A stretch of 64,000 nucleotides of DNA from CAZJQD01 sp964548165 [NCBI: uncultured bacterium]. Its GTDB lineage: Bacteria; UBA8481. The stretch's first letter is position 1. Every line of letters begins with the position of its first letter. The notes below the pieces were generated by a model. The model did no database searches and was not told where the DNA came from. It saw only the letters and a list, made by a program, of their open reading frames with translations. The stretch spans positions 5,661 through 69,660 of the forward strand of contig CAZJQD010000007.1 of NCBI GenBank assembly GCA_964548165.1, in the 5' to 3' direction. Both the position numbers and the translations under genes were made by a program. Shown one piece after another: positions 55,322 through 63,389 of this stretch.

Positions 55322-55691
55322 GGAGATCCTTGAGGTGGAATGGCTTGGGCAGGAGCGACACGTTCTCACCCTCCAGGCCGCTATGCCCGAGGTAATCGGG
55401 ATCCAGCGCACCGGTGATGAGGACGATGCGCGGCCGAGGAGACTGCGCTTGAGCCGCCCGCGCCAGGTCCAGGCCGCTCACGCGCGGCATGTTCACGTCG
55501 AGGAGAAGGTAGGCGTAGTGGCGAGACGCGATGAGCTTCAAGGCCTCGGCGCCATCGGTCGTCGTCGTCACGTCGTAGCCGCGGGAATCGAGCAGCGACT
55601 CGAGCGAGCGGCAGATCGCGGCCTCGTCATCCACCAGGAGCAGGGATCGGTCCCCGGCGGACAGGGGCGTCCTCGCCCCGGTCGCGGTCAC
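55302..55691 (-). CDS. Stand-alone receiver-domain response regulator
   Basis: A 129-aa CheY-like receiver with no output domain. Seen: LLLVDDEAAICRSLESLL with the acidic pair, phospho-Asp in YAYLLLDVNMPRVSG, the conserved Thr/Ser-Gly (LITGALDPD) and Lys in LLPKPFHLKDLL. The GTG at 55691 overlaps the kinase stop (GTGA). It should be phosphorylated by the PAS kinase it follows, and must pass the signal to another protein. Confidence 0.93.
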   Translation of the reverse strand: MTATGARTPLSAGDRSLLLVDDEAAICRSLESLLDSRGYDVTTTTDGAEALKLIASRHYAYLLLDVNMPRVSGLDLARAAQAQSPRPRIVLITGALDPDYLGHSGLEGENVSLLPKPFHLKDLLTMLGG

Positions 55692-57271
55692 GCGATCCCT
55701 CCCGCGGGCGCGCTGGCGCCGCTCTCAAGCGGAAAACAGAGCGTGAACGCGGAGCCGCTTCCCAGCGCGCTCTCCACCGTGATCCGTCCCCCGTGCTCCT
55801 GCATGATGCTGTAAGAAACCGCCAGGCCCAGGCCGTTGCCCTTGAGATGGGGCTCGCCATTCGCGTAGGCCCCCTTCGTGGTGAAGAACGGCGTGAATAT
55901 TTGATCCATCACCTCGCGGCTCATCCCGGTGCCACGGTCGGCGACGCGGAGCCGCGCTTCCCGGCCGTCATCCGCGATCGACGCGGCCAGGGTGAGAGAG
56001 CCGCCCTGGGTCGTCCTCATGGCGTCGCGGGCGTTGAGGACGAGATTGAGTAGAACCTGCTGGATCCGGCCGCTGTCCGCCATCACGACCAGGTCCTCCG
56101 GGATGGCGACCCGGACCTGGATGTTCTCGGCCAAGAGCGCCGTGCGCTGCACGGTCAGCACGCGTTCGACCATCTCCAGGACGCGCGTCCGCTCCATCCG
56201 GGGCGGCACGGGGCGCGCCAGGGCCATGATCCCGGCGGCCACCTGTCTCCCCCGCTCCGTCTGCTCGTCGATGGTCGCCAGCCGGGCGAGGGCCGCCGGG
56301 TGCGCGGCAACCGCGGGATCCATCTCCAGCATCTGCGACTCAATGCGCACGATGGCGAGAATATTGTTGAACTCGTGCGCGATCCCGGAGGCGAGCTTAC
56401 CGACGGCGGCCAGACGCTCGGAGCGCACCAGGGCCTCCTCCGTCTTGCGCTTCTCGGTGATGTCCTGGACGGTGCCGCGCGAGACGAGCGGCCGACCGTC
56501 GGGACTGAACTCCGTCTCGCACCGCTCCTCGACGTGCTTGACCCGCCCGTCCTGCATGAGGAGGCGATGGGTGATCGCGTAGGGCGTCCGCTCCTTGAGC
56601 GATCGGCTGTAGGCGTCGTTGACCGCGTCCCTGTCCTCCGGGTGGATGGCCGCCAGGAAGGCCTCGTACGAGGCCTGGAACCGACCCGGATCGATCTCGA
56701 AGATCCGGTAGATCTCGTCGGACCACGCGAGCTGGTTGCGCTCGATATCCAGCTCCCAGCTCCCTATCGACGCGACCCGCTGGGCCTCCTTCAACCGCTC
56801 CTCGCTCTCGCGAAGCGCGGTCTCGGCGCTCTTGCGCCGCGTGATATCCAGCTCCATCCCGTTCCAGAGGATGCCGCCGTCCGCTTCGCGCACGGGTTCG
56901 GAGCAGAGATGCGACCAGCGGGCTCCGCCCTCGCGGGTCCGGACGCGCACCTCCTCCGAAAAGACCGTCATCGTCCGCGCGGCCTCGGACTCGGCGGCCG
57001 CGACTCGATCCCGGTCCTCCTCCAGGATCTGGCCATACAAGGCCTGCGGATTCGCCAGGACCTCCGCGACGCTTATGCCGTGGAGTTTCTCGACGCCGGC
57101 GCTGACGTACGTGAACTGCCGCCGGCCGTCCGGGTGAAACCTCACCTGGTAGATCATCCCGTCCGGCAGGTTGTCACTGAGGAACCGGAGGCGGCGCTCC
57201 CTATCCTCGAGCTCATGGGCCATGCGAGCCGGCTCCGGGTGCCCGGGCATATCCTTCGCATCATGCGCCAT
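55688..57271 (-). CDS. PAS-domain histidine kinase
   Basis: A 527-aa kinase with two N-terminal PAS domains (LSDNLPDGMIYQVRFHPDGR and SIGSWELDIERNQLAWSDEI, the second ending in TVQDITEKRKTEEAL), then DHp box KLASGIAHEFNNILAIVRIE with the phospho-His, N box LNLVLNARDAMR and G boxes VADRGTGMSR and KGNGLGLAVSYSIMQEHGGR. No membrane segment was seen, so it is probably cytosolic. ATG 57271 is preferred: a TATAAT lies nine bases upstream, and the in-frame GTG at 57289 would put the box inside the gene. Confidence 0.93.
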   Translation of the reverse strand: MAHDAKDMPGHPEPARMAHELEDRERRLRFLSDNLPDGMIYQVRFHPDGRRQFTYVSAGVEKLHGISVAEVLANPQALYGQILEEDRDRVAAAESEAARTMTVFSEEVRVRTREGGARWSHLCSEPVREADGGILWNGMELDITRRKSAETALRESEERLKEAQRVASIGSWELDIERNQLAWSDEIYRIFEIDPGRFQASYEAFLAAIHPEDRDAVNDAYSRSLKERTPYAITHRLLMQDGRVKHVEERCETEFSPDGRPLVSRGTVQDITEKRKTEEALVRSERLAAVGKLASGIAHEFNNILAIVRIESQMLEMDPAVAAHPAALARLATIDEQTERGRQVAAGIMALARPVPPRMERTRVLEMVERVLTVQRTALLAENIQVRVAIPEDLVVMADSGRIQQVLLNLVLNARDAMRTTQGGSLTLAASIADDGREARLRVADRGTGMSREVMDQIFTPFFTTKGAYANGEPHLKGNGLGLAVSYSIMQEHGGRITVESALGSGSAFTLCFPLESGASAPAGGIA

Positions 57272-57280
57272 CGCGATCCC

Positions 57281-57286
57281 ATTATA
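57281..57286 (-). promoter_or_regulatory. Probable -10 element of the PAS kinase gene
   Basis: TATAAT on the minus strand lies nine bases before the ATG at 57271, so the mRNA would have almost no leader. No clear -35 is visible at 16-18 bases. Confidence 0.5.
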
Positions 57287-57352
57287 CACATTCTGATGCC
57301 GTTAGAACCACGGCGTGCGAACCCCAGCCCCTGGGAGGGGCAGGAACGGAAG

Positions 57353-57429
57353 CGTCATTTCCGCGAAAACGGGAACTCAGACCTGGCCGTAGACCTCAAC
57401 GCGGATTCCCACCTGCGCGAGAATGACGG
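57353..57429. repeat. REP-like imperfect palindrome
   Basis: The left arm CGTCATTTCCGCGAAAACGG begins at 57353; the right arm, from 57401, ends GCGCGAGAATGACGG at 57429. They form an imperfect inverted repeat of about 28 bases around a 20-base loop. It resembles the widespread GTCATTCCCGCG / CGCGGGAATGAC intergenic palindrome known from many bacterial genomes, in a decayed form. No gene is in the 190-bp gap (57290-57478). Confidence 0.7.
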
Positions 57430-57478
57430 ACCATCGAGACGCCGGGGAACAACCGCCGGGTTACCGGCTACGGCGCCC

Positions 57479-58063
57479 TCAGCGCAGGACCACGCTCCGC
57501 GGGGCCACCTTGAGCACGCGGATGTTCTCGGTGTAGGCGGCCCGTTCCTCGGGGAGGATGTCGGAACGCGCCAGCAGTTCCTCGAAGATCGCGATGCTGT
57601 CGTCGGGAAAGCCCTGCTCCGCGAGAAAGACGGCCTTCAGGGTCATCGCGTAGTGCCGTCCGAGCGGCTTCTCGAGCTCGATCGCGCGGTCGTAGGCGGC
57701 CTTGGCCGCCGCCAGGGCCCCGATCTTGCCGCGCACGAGGCCGATGTTGACCCAGACCATGGCGCGATAGGTGTCCGGCAGTCCCGACTGCTCGAGCTTC
57801 TCCAGTTCCACGAGCGCAAGGAACGGACGCTTGTTCTGGATGGCGCTGTCCGCCGCCATGTTCGCCGCCTGCATGCGCGCCAGGATCTCCGAATCCGTCC
57901 CCGGACCGGGCGCGATCGAGACGAAGGCGGTCGGAGGCGTCGCCGCCGGTGTGTCCGCCACGGGCGGGGCCGGCGGCGCAGGGGACCCTCCGCAGGAGAT
58001 GACACCGGCCGCGGCCATCGCCACCGCCACAGCGGTGGTGATGGCTTTCAGGTGGCCGGTCAC
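57479..58063 (-). CDS. Lipoprotein with TPR-like helices
   Basis: The 194-aa product has a lipobox (GVISCGG, Cys24) and a Pro/Ala spacer, then helical repeats (ALVELEKLEQSGLPDTYRAM, AAAKAAYDRAIELEKPLGRH, PDDSIAIFEELLARSD) with TPR-type spacing of small and aromatic residues. A protein-interaction role at the envelope is likely. GTG 58063 follows the aminotransferase stop by two bases, so they are co-transcribed. No family name could be given. Confidence 0.72.
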   Translation of the reverse strand: MTGHLKAITTAVAVAMAAAGVISCGGSPAPPAPPVADTPAATPPTAFVSIAPGPGTDSEILARMQAANMAADSAIQNKRPFLALVELEKLEQSGLPDTYRAMVWVNIGLVRGKIGALAAAKAAYDRAIELEKPLGRHYAMTLKAVFLAEQGFPDDSIAIFEELLARSDILPEERAAYTENIRVLKVAPRSVVLR

Positions 58064-58065
58064 CC

Positions 58066-59388
58066 TCAGACCTTCGAGAGCGCCTTGTCGAGGGTCTCGA
58101 CGATGAGGTCGGCATCCTCGACGGTGGAGCAGAGCGGGGGCTTGATGCGGATGGTGTTGCCGGCCATGCCGCCCTTGCCAAAGAGAACGCCCATGTCCTT
58201 TGCGAGATCGAGCACCTTCAGGACGAGATCGGGCGCGGGTTCCTTGGTCTTCGGATCGCGGACGATCTCCATGCCGAGCATGAGGCCCTTGCCGCGGATC
58301 TCGCCGATGCGCTCGTGCTTCTTCATGAGCGTCTGGACGCCTGCGACGATGCGCTCGCCGACGACGCGCGCGTTAGCCGCGTACTTGTACTTGGCGATCA
58401 CGTCGAGGACGGCCTCGCCCTGGGTCATCGAGACCGGGTTTCCGCCGTAGGTGTTGAAGTGGACCTTCCCGTCCATGCAGGCGGCGATCTCGGGGGTGGT
58501 GATGATGCCGCCCAGGGGGACGCCGTTGCCGATGCCCTTGGCCATCGTGATCATGTCGGGCTGAACGCCCCAGTGTTCGATCCCGAAGAACTTGTCGCCC
58601 GTCCGGCCGAAACCGGTCTGGACCTCGTCGGCTATGAAGAGCCCGCCGTATTTCTTCACGACGTCGTAGATCTTCTTGAAGTAGTTGGCCGGCGGGGTGA
58701 TGACGCCGCCGAAGCCCATGATTGGCTCGGCGATGAACGCCGCGAGCTTGCCGCAGGTCTGGTACTTGATGATCTCCTCGACCTGCTGGGCACACCAGTC
58801 GCCGAACTGCTCGTCGGTGAATTGCTCGGGCTTGCGGTAGGTGTAGCCGGCGGGCGCGTGGTGAACGCCGAAGACGTAGGGCAGGGAGTGGCGCCAGAGC
58901 GACTGGCCGGTGAGCGTCATGGCCATCAGCGTCCGGCCGTGGAACGAGTGCCGCAGCGCGATGAACTCCGAGGTCTTCGTGTGGTTCTTGGCGAGGATGG
59001 CGGCGAGCTCGGTCGACTCGGAACCCGAGTTCGTGAAGAAGCAGTTCTTGAGGTTCGGGTTGGCTCCAGCGGCGACCTCGGCCATCTTCTTGGCGTAGGT
59101 GACGATGCGCGGGTGATAGTAGAGCGTGGTCATGTGCTGGAGCGTCTGGACCTGCTTGACGACGGGCGCGACGACGTCAGGGTGGCAGTGACCGACCGAG
59201 ATCGTGACGACGGCCGAGAACGCGTCGAGGTACTTCCGACCCTTCTCGTCGAAGACGTACTGCATCTCGCCGCGAACGACGTTCACGGGATTGGAGTAGT
59301 AGGTCATCGTCGACGGGAGGAGATACTCCTTCCGCATCTTCGCGATCTGGTCGGGGCTGAGCTGAAAATCGGGGTCGTTGGCGTCCAT
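58066..59388 (-). CDS. AGXT2-like class-III aminotransferase
   Basis: The 440-aa PLP enzyme is close to alanine-glyoxylate aminotransferase 2 and related enzymes. Seen: VFDEKGRKYLDAFSAVVTIS, VGHCHPDVVAPV, TNSGSESTELAAILAK, RHSFHGRTLMAMTLTG, AEPIMGFGGVITPP, ADEVQTGFGRTGDKFFG and the PLP lysine in ITMAKGIGNGVPLGG. The ATG at 59388 has AGGTG nine bases upstream; ATG 59397 is also possible. Frame upstream remains open but is non-coding. It starts a two-gene unit with the TPR lipoprotein. A role in glyoxylate or beta-amino-acid metabolism is inferred from family. Confidence 0.92.
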   Translation of the reverse strand: MDANDPDFQLSPDQIAKMRKEYLLPSTMTYYSNPVNVVRGEMQYVFDEKGRKYLDAFSAVVTISVGHCHPDVVAPVVKQVQTLQHMTTLYYHPRIVTYAKKMAEVAAGANPNLKNCFFTNSGSESTELAAILAKNHTKTSEFIALRHSFHGRTLMAMTLTGQSLWRHSLPYVFGVHHAPAGYTYRKPEQFTDEQFGDWCAQQVEEIIKYQTCGKLAAFIAEPIMGFGGVITPPANYFKKIYDVVKKYGGLFIADEVQTGFGRTGDKFFGIEHWGVQPDMITMAKGIGNGVPLGGIITTPEIAACMDGKVHFNTYGGNPVSMTQGEAVLDVIAKYKYAANARVVGERIVAGVQTLMKKHERIGEIRGKGLMLGMEIVRDPKTKEPAPDLVLKVLDLAKDMGVLFGKGGMAGNTIRIKPPLCSTVEDADLIVETLDKALSKV

Positions 59389-59691
59389 GGAACACATCAC
59401 CTGGTGAAAGAATGCGCGGCTCGGCGCAAGCGCCGGCCAGCGCGCGATCCTATCCCAATCCGGTGCTCCGCGTCCATCAAACCACGAGGCGCCGGGGGCG
59501 CCGGGCGCCATCCGGGCGAAAGCCGCGAGCGCGGGCACGGGCGGGACGCGGGCGCCGTCACGAGCGACTTTTCTTGTTCGCGGGCGAGGAGTCTGCAAGA
59601 GTGCGGCTCGCAATCCAGGGTCCGGGCGGCTCGCCACCCGGAGGAAGAATCCGCGTGGCCGGGCCGCCAGCTGACTCCTTGGAGGTGCACC

Positions 59692-61017
59692 ATGCTTCGT
59701 CGCCCGTCACCCGATTTGCCAGGATCCTCGCGCACCCGAGCCATGGCGATCGCCGTCCTGGCCGCCGCGATCGCGCCGTCGGCCCTGGCCGCCGGCGGCC
59801 ACCAGGATCCGGTCACGCCCGTCGCCCTGGCGCTCGCCCTTATCCTCGTCGCCGCCAAGGCGGGTGGCGAGGTCGCCATGAGGCTTGGCCAGCCGGCCGT
59901 CCTCGGCGAACTCCTGGCCGGCGTCGCCCTCGGCAATGTCGCGCTCACGGGCTTCGACGGACTCGCATGGATCAAGCGGGATGCAGCCGTGGAGATGCTC
60001 GCCGGCGTCGGCGTCCTGGTGCTCCTCTTCGAGGTCGGGCTGGAATCGACCGTCGGGCAGATGATGAAGGTGGGAATGACCGCCCTGGCCGTCGCGGTCG
60101 TCGGCGTGGTCGCGCCCTTCGCCCTGGGGTGGCTTGCGGGCGCATGGCTCCTGCCGAACGAGAGCGCCTACGCGCACGCCTTCCTCGGCGCCGTCCTCTG
60201 CGCCACCTCGGTCGGCATCACTGCTCGCGTCTTCCAGGATCTCGGCGCCTCGAAGAGCCCCGAGGCCCGGATCATTCTCGGCGCCGCCGTCATCGACGAC
60301 GTCCTCGGTCTCATCGTGCTCGCCGTCATGGGCGGCATCATCGCCGCGGCCGATAGCGGATCGACCGTCTCCTACGGCGCGATCGGGGCCATCATCGGGA
60401 AATCCATCCTCTTCCTCGTCGGCGCGCTCATCATCGGGGTGCGCGTCTCGCCGCGCATCTTCGCGTTCGCCTCGCGACTCCGGGCACCCGGGATCCTCCT
60501 GGCGACAGGACTGGGCCTCTGCTTCCTCCTCTCCTGGATGGCGGGCTCGATCGGCCTGGCGCCCATCATCGGCGCCTTCGCGGCCGGGCTCATCCTCGAG
60601 GACGTCCACTACAAGCCCTTCAAGGACCGGGGCGAGCACGGGATCGAGGAACTCGTCCATCCCATCGCCGGGTTTCTCGTCCCGGTCTTTTTTGTCCTGA
60701 TGGGCATGCGAACCGATCTCGGGGCCTTCCTCCAGCCCGGCGTCCTCGGTCTCGCGGCCGGACTCACCATCGCCGCCATCATTGGTAAGCAGGTCTGCGG
60801 CCTCGCCGCGGGCCGGGGCGTCGACCGTCTCACGGTCGGCTTCGGGATGGTGCCGCGCGGCGAGGTGGGACTCATCTTCGCCGGCGTCGGCGCCTCCATG
60901 ACCCTGGGTGGGGACCCCGTAATCTCCCCGGACGTCTACTCCGCCGTCGTCGTCATGGTTATCGCGACGACACTGGCCACCCCCCCGGCTCTCCGCTGGC
61001 GCATCGCGCGCCGGTAG
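59692..61017 (+). CDS. CPA2-family cation:proton antiporter
   Basis: A 441-aa membrane protein with about twelve hydrophobic segments after a short signal-like N-terminus. Seen: AAKAGGEVAMRLGQPAVLGE, the LLFEVGLES helix, ATSVGITARVFQDLG, and IILGAAVIDDVLGLIVLAVM, whose Asp pair in helix five is the ion-binding motif of the KefB/GerN/NapA-type antiporters. The ATG at 59692 has a GGAGG ribosome-binding site. No TrkA-N regulatory domain follows. Na+ versus K+ cannot be told. The 294-bp gap to the divergent aminotransferase gene holds no gene. Confidence 0.93.
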   Translation: MLRRPSPDLPGSSRTRAMAIAVLAAAIAPSALAAGGHQDPVTPVALALALILVAAKAGGEVAMRLGQPAVLGELLAGVALGNVALTGFDGLAWIKRDAAVEMLAGVGVLVLLFEVGLESTVGQMMKVGMTALAVAVVGVVAPFALGWLAGAWLLPNESAYAHAFLGAVLCATSVGITARVFQDLGASKSPEARIILGAAVIDDVLGLIVLAVMGGIIAAADSGSTVSYGAIGAIIGKSILFLVGALIIGVRVSPRIFAFASRLRAPGILLATGLGLCFLLSWMAGSIGLAPIIGAFAAGLILEDVHYKPFKDRGEHGIEELVHPIAGFLVPVFFVLMGMRTDLGAFLQPGVLGLAAGLTIAAIIGKQVCGLAAGRGVDRLTVGFGMVPRGEVGLIFAGVGASMTLGGDPVISPDVYSAVVVMVIATTLATPPALRWRIARR

Positions 61018-61173
61018 GTCCCGCCGACCGGACGAGGGCGATACGCTCGATGGGCCAGCGTGACCACCTTTGCGGTAATTCTGTTCGAGTCAGTCAAGTC
61101 GAACTAAACTATTCAACCCGCAACTCGTCCCACATCGACGCGCGCGCGCATTAGCCAAACGGAGGGCCTCAGA

Positions 61174-61638
61174 ATGAATCAGATGGGAAAATGGCTGTTC
61201 GGCTCGGTCTGCACCGATACCGGCCTCCTGATCCTGCGCGTGGCTTTCGGCGCGGGCATGGTCTATCACGGCTACGGCAAGGTCACCGGCGACCTCTCCA
61301 AGTTCGCGGAAGGCGTCGCCGCGCTGGGCTTTCCCCTCCCCCTCTTCTTCGCCTGGGCCGCCGCCCTCTCCGAGTTCCTTGGCGGGCTCTTCTTGATGGC
61401 CGGCCTCTTGACCCGGCCCTCGGCCGCGTTCATCGCCTTCACCATGGCCGTGGCCGCCTTCGGCCGCCATGCGGCCGATCCCTTCCAGAAGAAGGAACTC
61501 GCCCTCGCCTACCTCTTCGCCGCGCTCTGCCTCATCTTCACCGGACCTGGCCGGCACAGCGCCGATGCGCGGATCGCCGGCGCCTGCGGATGCGCCTCTA
61601 ACACCAGCAGCAGCTCCCCAGGAAAAAAGTCAAGCTGA
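61174..61638 (+). CDS. DoxX-family membrane protein
   Basis: A 154-aa protein with four hydrophobic segments and the family pattern: LLILRVAFGAGMVYHGYGKV, LGFPLPLFFAWAAALSEFLG, GLFLMAGLLTRPSA and a KKELALAYLFAALCLIFTGP. DoxX-like proteins are linked to redox and thiol stress in some bacteria. A hydrophilic Ser-rich tail with two Cys (CGCAS) ends the protein. The 156-bp gap to the antiporter gene shows no gene. It lies 11 bp before the LysM-TolC gene. Confidence 0.9.
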   Translation: MNQMGKWLFGSVCTDTGLLILRVAFGAGMVYHGYGKVTGDLSKFAEGVAALGFPLPLFFAWAAALSEFLGGLFLMAGLLTRPSAAFIAFTMAVAAFGRHAADPFQKKELALAYLFAALCLIFTGPGRHSADARIAGACGCASNTSSSSPGKKSS

Positions 61639-61649
61639 GCTCCAGAACC

Positions 61650-63389
61650 TTGACCCTCGACCGTGCCGTCACCGGCCTGCTTCTCGCCGTGCTGGCTCTC
61701 CTCCCACCCTCCGCGGTGGACGCACGCGAGTACGTGGTCCAGGAGCGCGATACGCTCTGGTCCATCGCCCAGCGCGAGCTGGGTAATGGCGCCCGGTGGA
61801 GCGAGCTCGCGGAGAGGAACAACATCGCGGATCCCGCCGGTCTGAGATCAGGTGCCATCCTGTATCTACCGGACGATGGTGACGCTCCGGCGCGCCAGAG
61901 CGATAGATCGCCCGAGCAACAGGCCTCTGTAGCCCCCGCGAGCGCGGATGCGACTCCCTTGTCGGCGGGGACACCCTCCGCCGAGCGCGATCCTCCCTTC
62001 GTGGCGCCAACCCTGCCCTCCTCGCCTTCCAGCACCCTGCCCACCACCACCTTCTCCCCTGACCTCTCCTGGTCCTCCAGCCTCCTTCCCCAGCTTGCAG
62101 CGTCACGCGACGCCTCGACCCCCGAACTCACCTCGCCGCTCACCCTTGATCGCGTCCTCGCCCTCGCGCTCACCCATTCTCCGGCGGTCATGGAAGCGCG
62201 AGCGAACCTGCGCTCCACGGCGGCCGCCATCGACGTCGAGCGCGCCGCGGCCCTGCCCCAGCTCACCGCATCGGGAGAAGCACGTCGGCTCGAGACGATT
62301 CGCTCGACCTCCGGCGGCGTTCTCCTCAACGAGAACACCTACGGCGGCTCCGTCTCGCTCACCCAGAACCTCTTCTCCTTCGGACGCATCTCCAGCGCGC
62401 TTCGCGCCGCGCGCGCGGGCGAGGCCGCCCAGGTCGCCGCGCTCGTCGAGGCCGAGTTCGAGGCGCGACACCGCGCCGAGACCGCGTTCCTCGCGCTCCT
62501 CGTCGCTTCCGAGAAAGTGGGCGTGGCTGAACAGGGAGTGCAGGCCGCCCAGGAACTCGCCCGGGACGCTCGCATTCGGGAGCGCGAAGGCGCCGGCACG
62601 CGCTTCGACGTCATGCGCGCCGAATCCGAACTGGCCGCCGCCACCGCTCGACTCTCCACCTCACGCTCCAATCTCCTCAAGTCCCGCGAGTCCCTGATCG
62701 TGGCCATGGGTCTTTCGGCCGGCACACCTCTCGGCGAACTGGCGCCCCCGCCACGGCCCCGGACGCCAATTCCAGCCGACGCTGCGGTCCGGCTGGCCAT
62801 GACAGAACGGCCCAACCTCGCGGTCCTCGCTCATGAGCTCGCCGCATCCCGGCATCGGGTCGAGGGCGAGCGCGCCGAGGGACGGCCCGAGGCGGAGGCC
62901 TTCGCAACCGGCTCGTACACGCGCCACGATGTCATCAGCCGACCCTCCCCCTTTCGCGACAACGATGCCTCCAGCGCGGTCGCGGGCGTACGGGTCTCCG
63001 TCCCGATCTTCGACGGCGGTCGCGTGCGCGCTTCCGTCCGACAGGAGGAAGAGTCGGTCCGCGCCAGCGAGGCAGAGCTCCGAAGCGAGCGGCTGGAGGC
63101 CGAGCGGGAAGTCCGCGCGATCTACTTCGACCTCAGCGCCGCCGCCGAGGCCCTCGCGTCGCGGCGCGCCAGCGTGGCTGCATCCCGCGAGGCCCTTCGC
63201 ATGGCCGAGATCTCCTTCCGGGAGGGCATCGTCACCGCCCTCGACGTGATCCAGGCCACGCTCGCCTTCACCGTAGCGAGGGAAGCCGAGCTCGACGCGG
63301 AGTTTGCGTACCGGGTCGGGCTCGCCAACCTCGTCCGGGCCACGGGCACGCCCGCCGTCCTCCAGCCGGAGTCCGAGGCGCGCCCATGA
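61650..63389 (+). CDS. TolC-like outer-membrane efflux protein with an N-terminal LysM domain
   Basis: The 579-aa product has a signal peptide (LLLAVLALLPPSAVDA), then a LysM peptidoglycan-binding domain at about residues 27-76 (EYVVQERDTLWSIAQRELGN, ending LRSGAILYLP), a Ser/Thr/Pro-rich linker of about 70 residues, and an outer-membrane-efflux-protein body: LTLDRVLALALTHSPAVMEA, NLFSFGRISSALRAARAGEA, VSVPIFDGGRVRASVRQEEE and EISFREGIVTALDVIQATLA. Ordinary TolC proteins lack LysM. Start TTG 61650. The adaptor gene begins by ATGA overlap, so this is the outer channel of a tripartite efflux system anchored to the wall, as inferred. Confidence 0.9.
   Translation: MTLDRAVTGLLLAVLALLPPSAVDAREYVVQERDTLWSIAQRELGNGARWSELAERNNIADPAGLRSGAILYLPDDGDAPARQSDRSPEQQASVAPASADATPLSAGTPSAERDPPFVAPTLPSSPSSTLPTTTFSPDLSWSSSLLPQLAASRDASTPELTSPLTLDRVLALALTHSPAVMEARANLRSTAAAIDVERAAALPQLTASGEARRLETIRSTSGGVLLNENTYGGSVSLTQNLFSFGRISSALRAARAGEAAQVAALVEAEFEARHRAETAFLALLVASEKVGVAEQGVQAAQELARDARIREREGAGTRFDVMRAESELAAATARLSTSRSNLLKSRESLIVAMGLSAGTPLGELAPPPRPRTPIPADAAVRLAMTERPNLAVLAHELAASRHRVEGERAEGRPEAEAFATGSYTRHDVISRPSPFRDNDASSAVAGVRVSVPIFDGGRVRASVRQEEESVRASEAELRSERLEAEREVRAIYFDLSAAAEALASRRASVAASREALRMAEISFREGIVTALDVIQATLAFTVAREAELDAEFAYRVGLANLVRATGTPAVLQPESEARP

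Noticed and set aside
58315-59691. Plus-strand extension upstream of the antiporter
   Set aside because: It is antisense to the AGXT2-type gene. ATG 59692 has a GGAGG site and begins the hydrophobic N-terminus.
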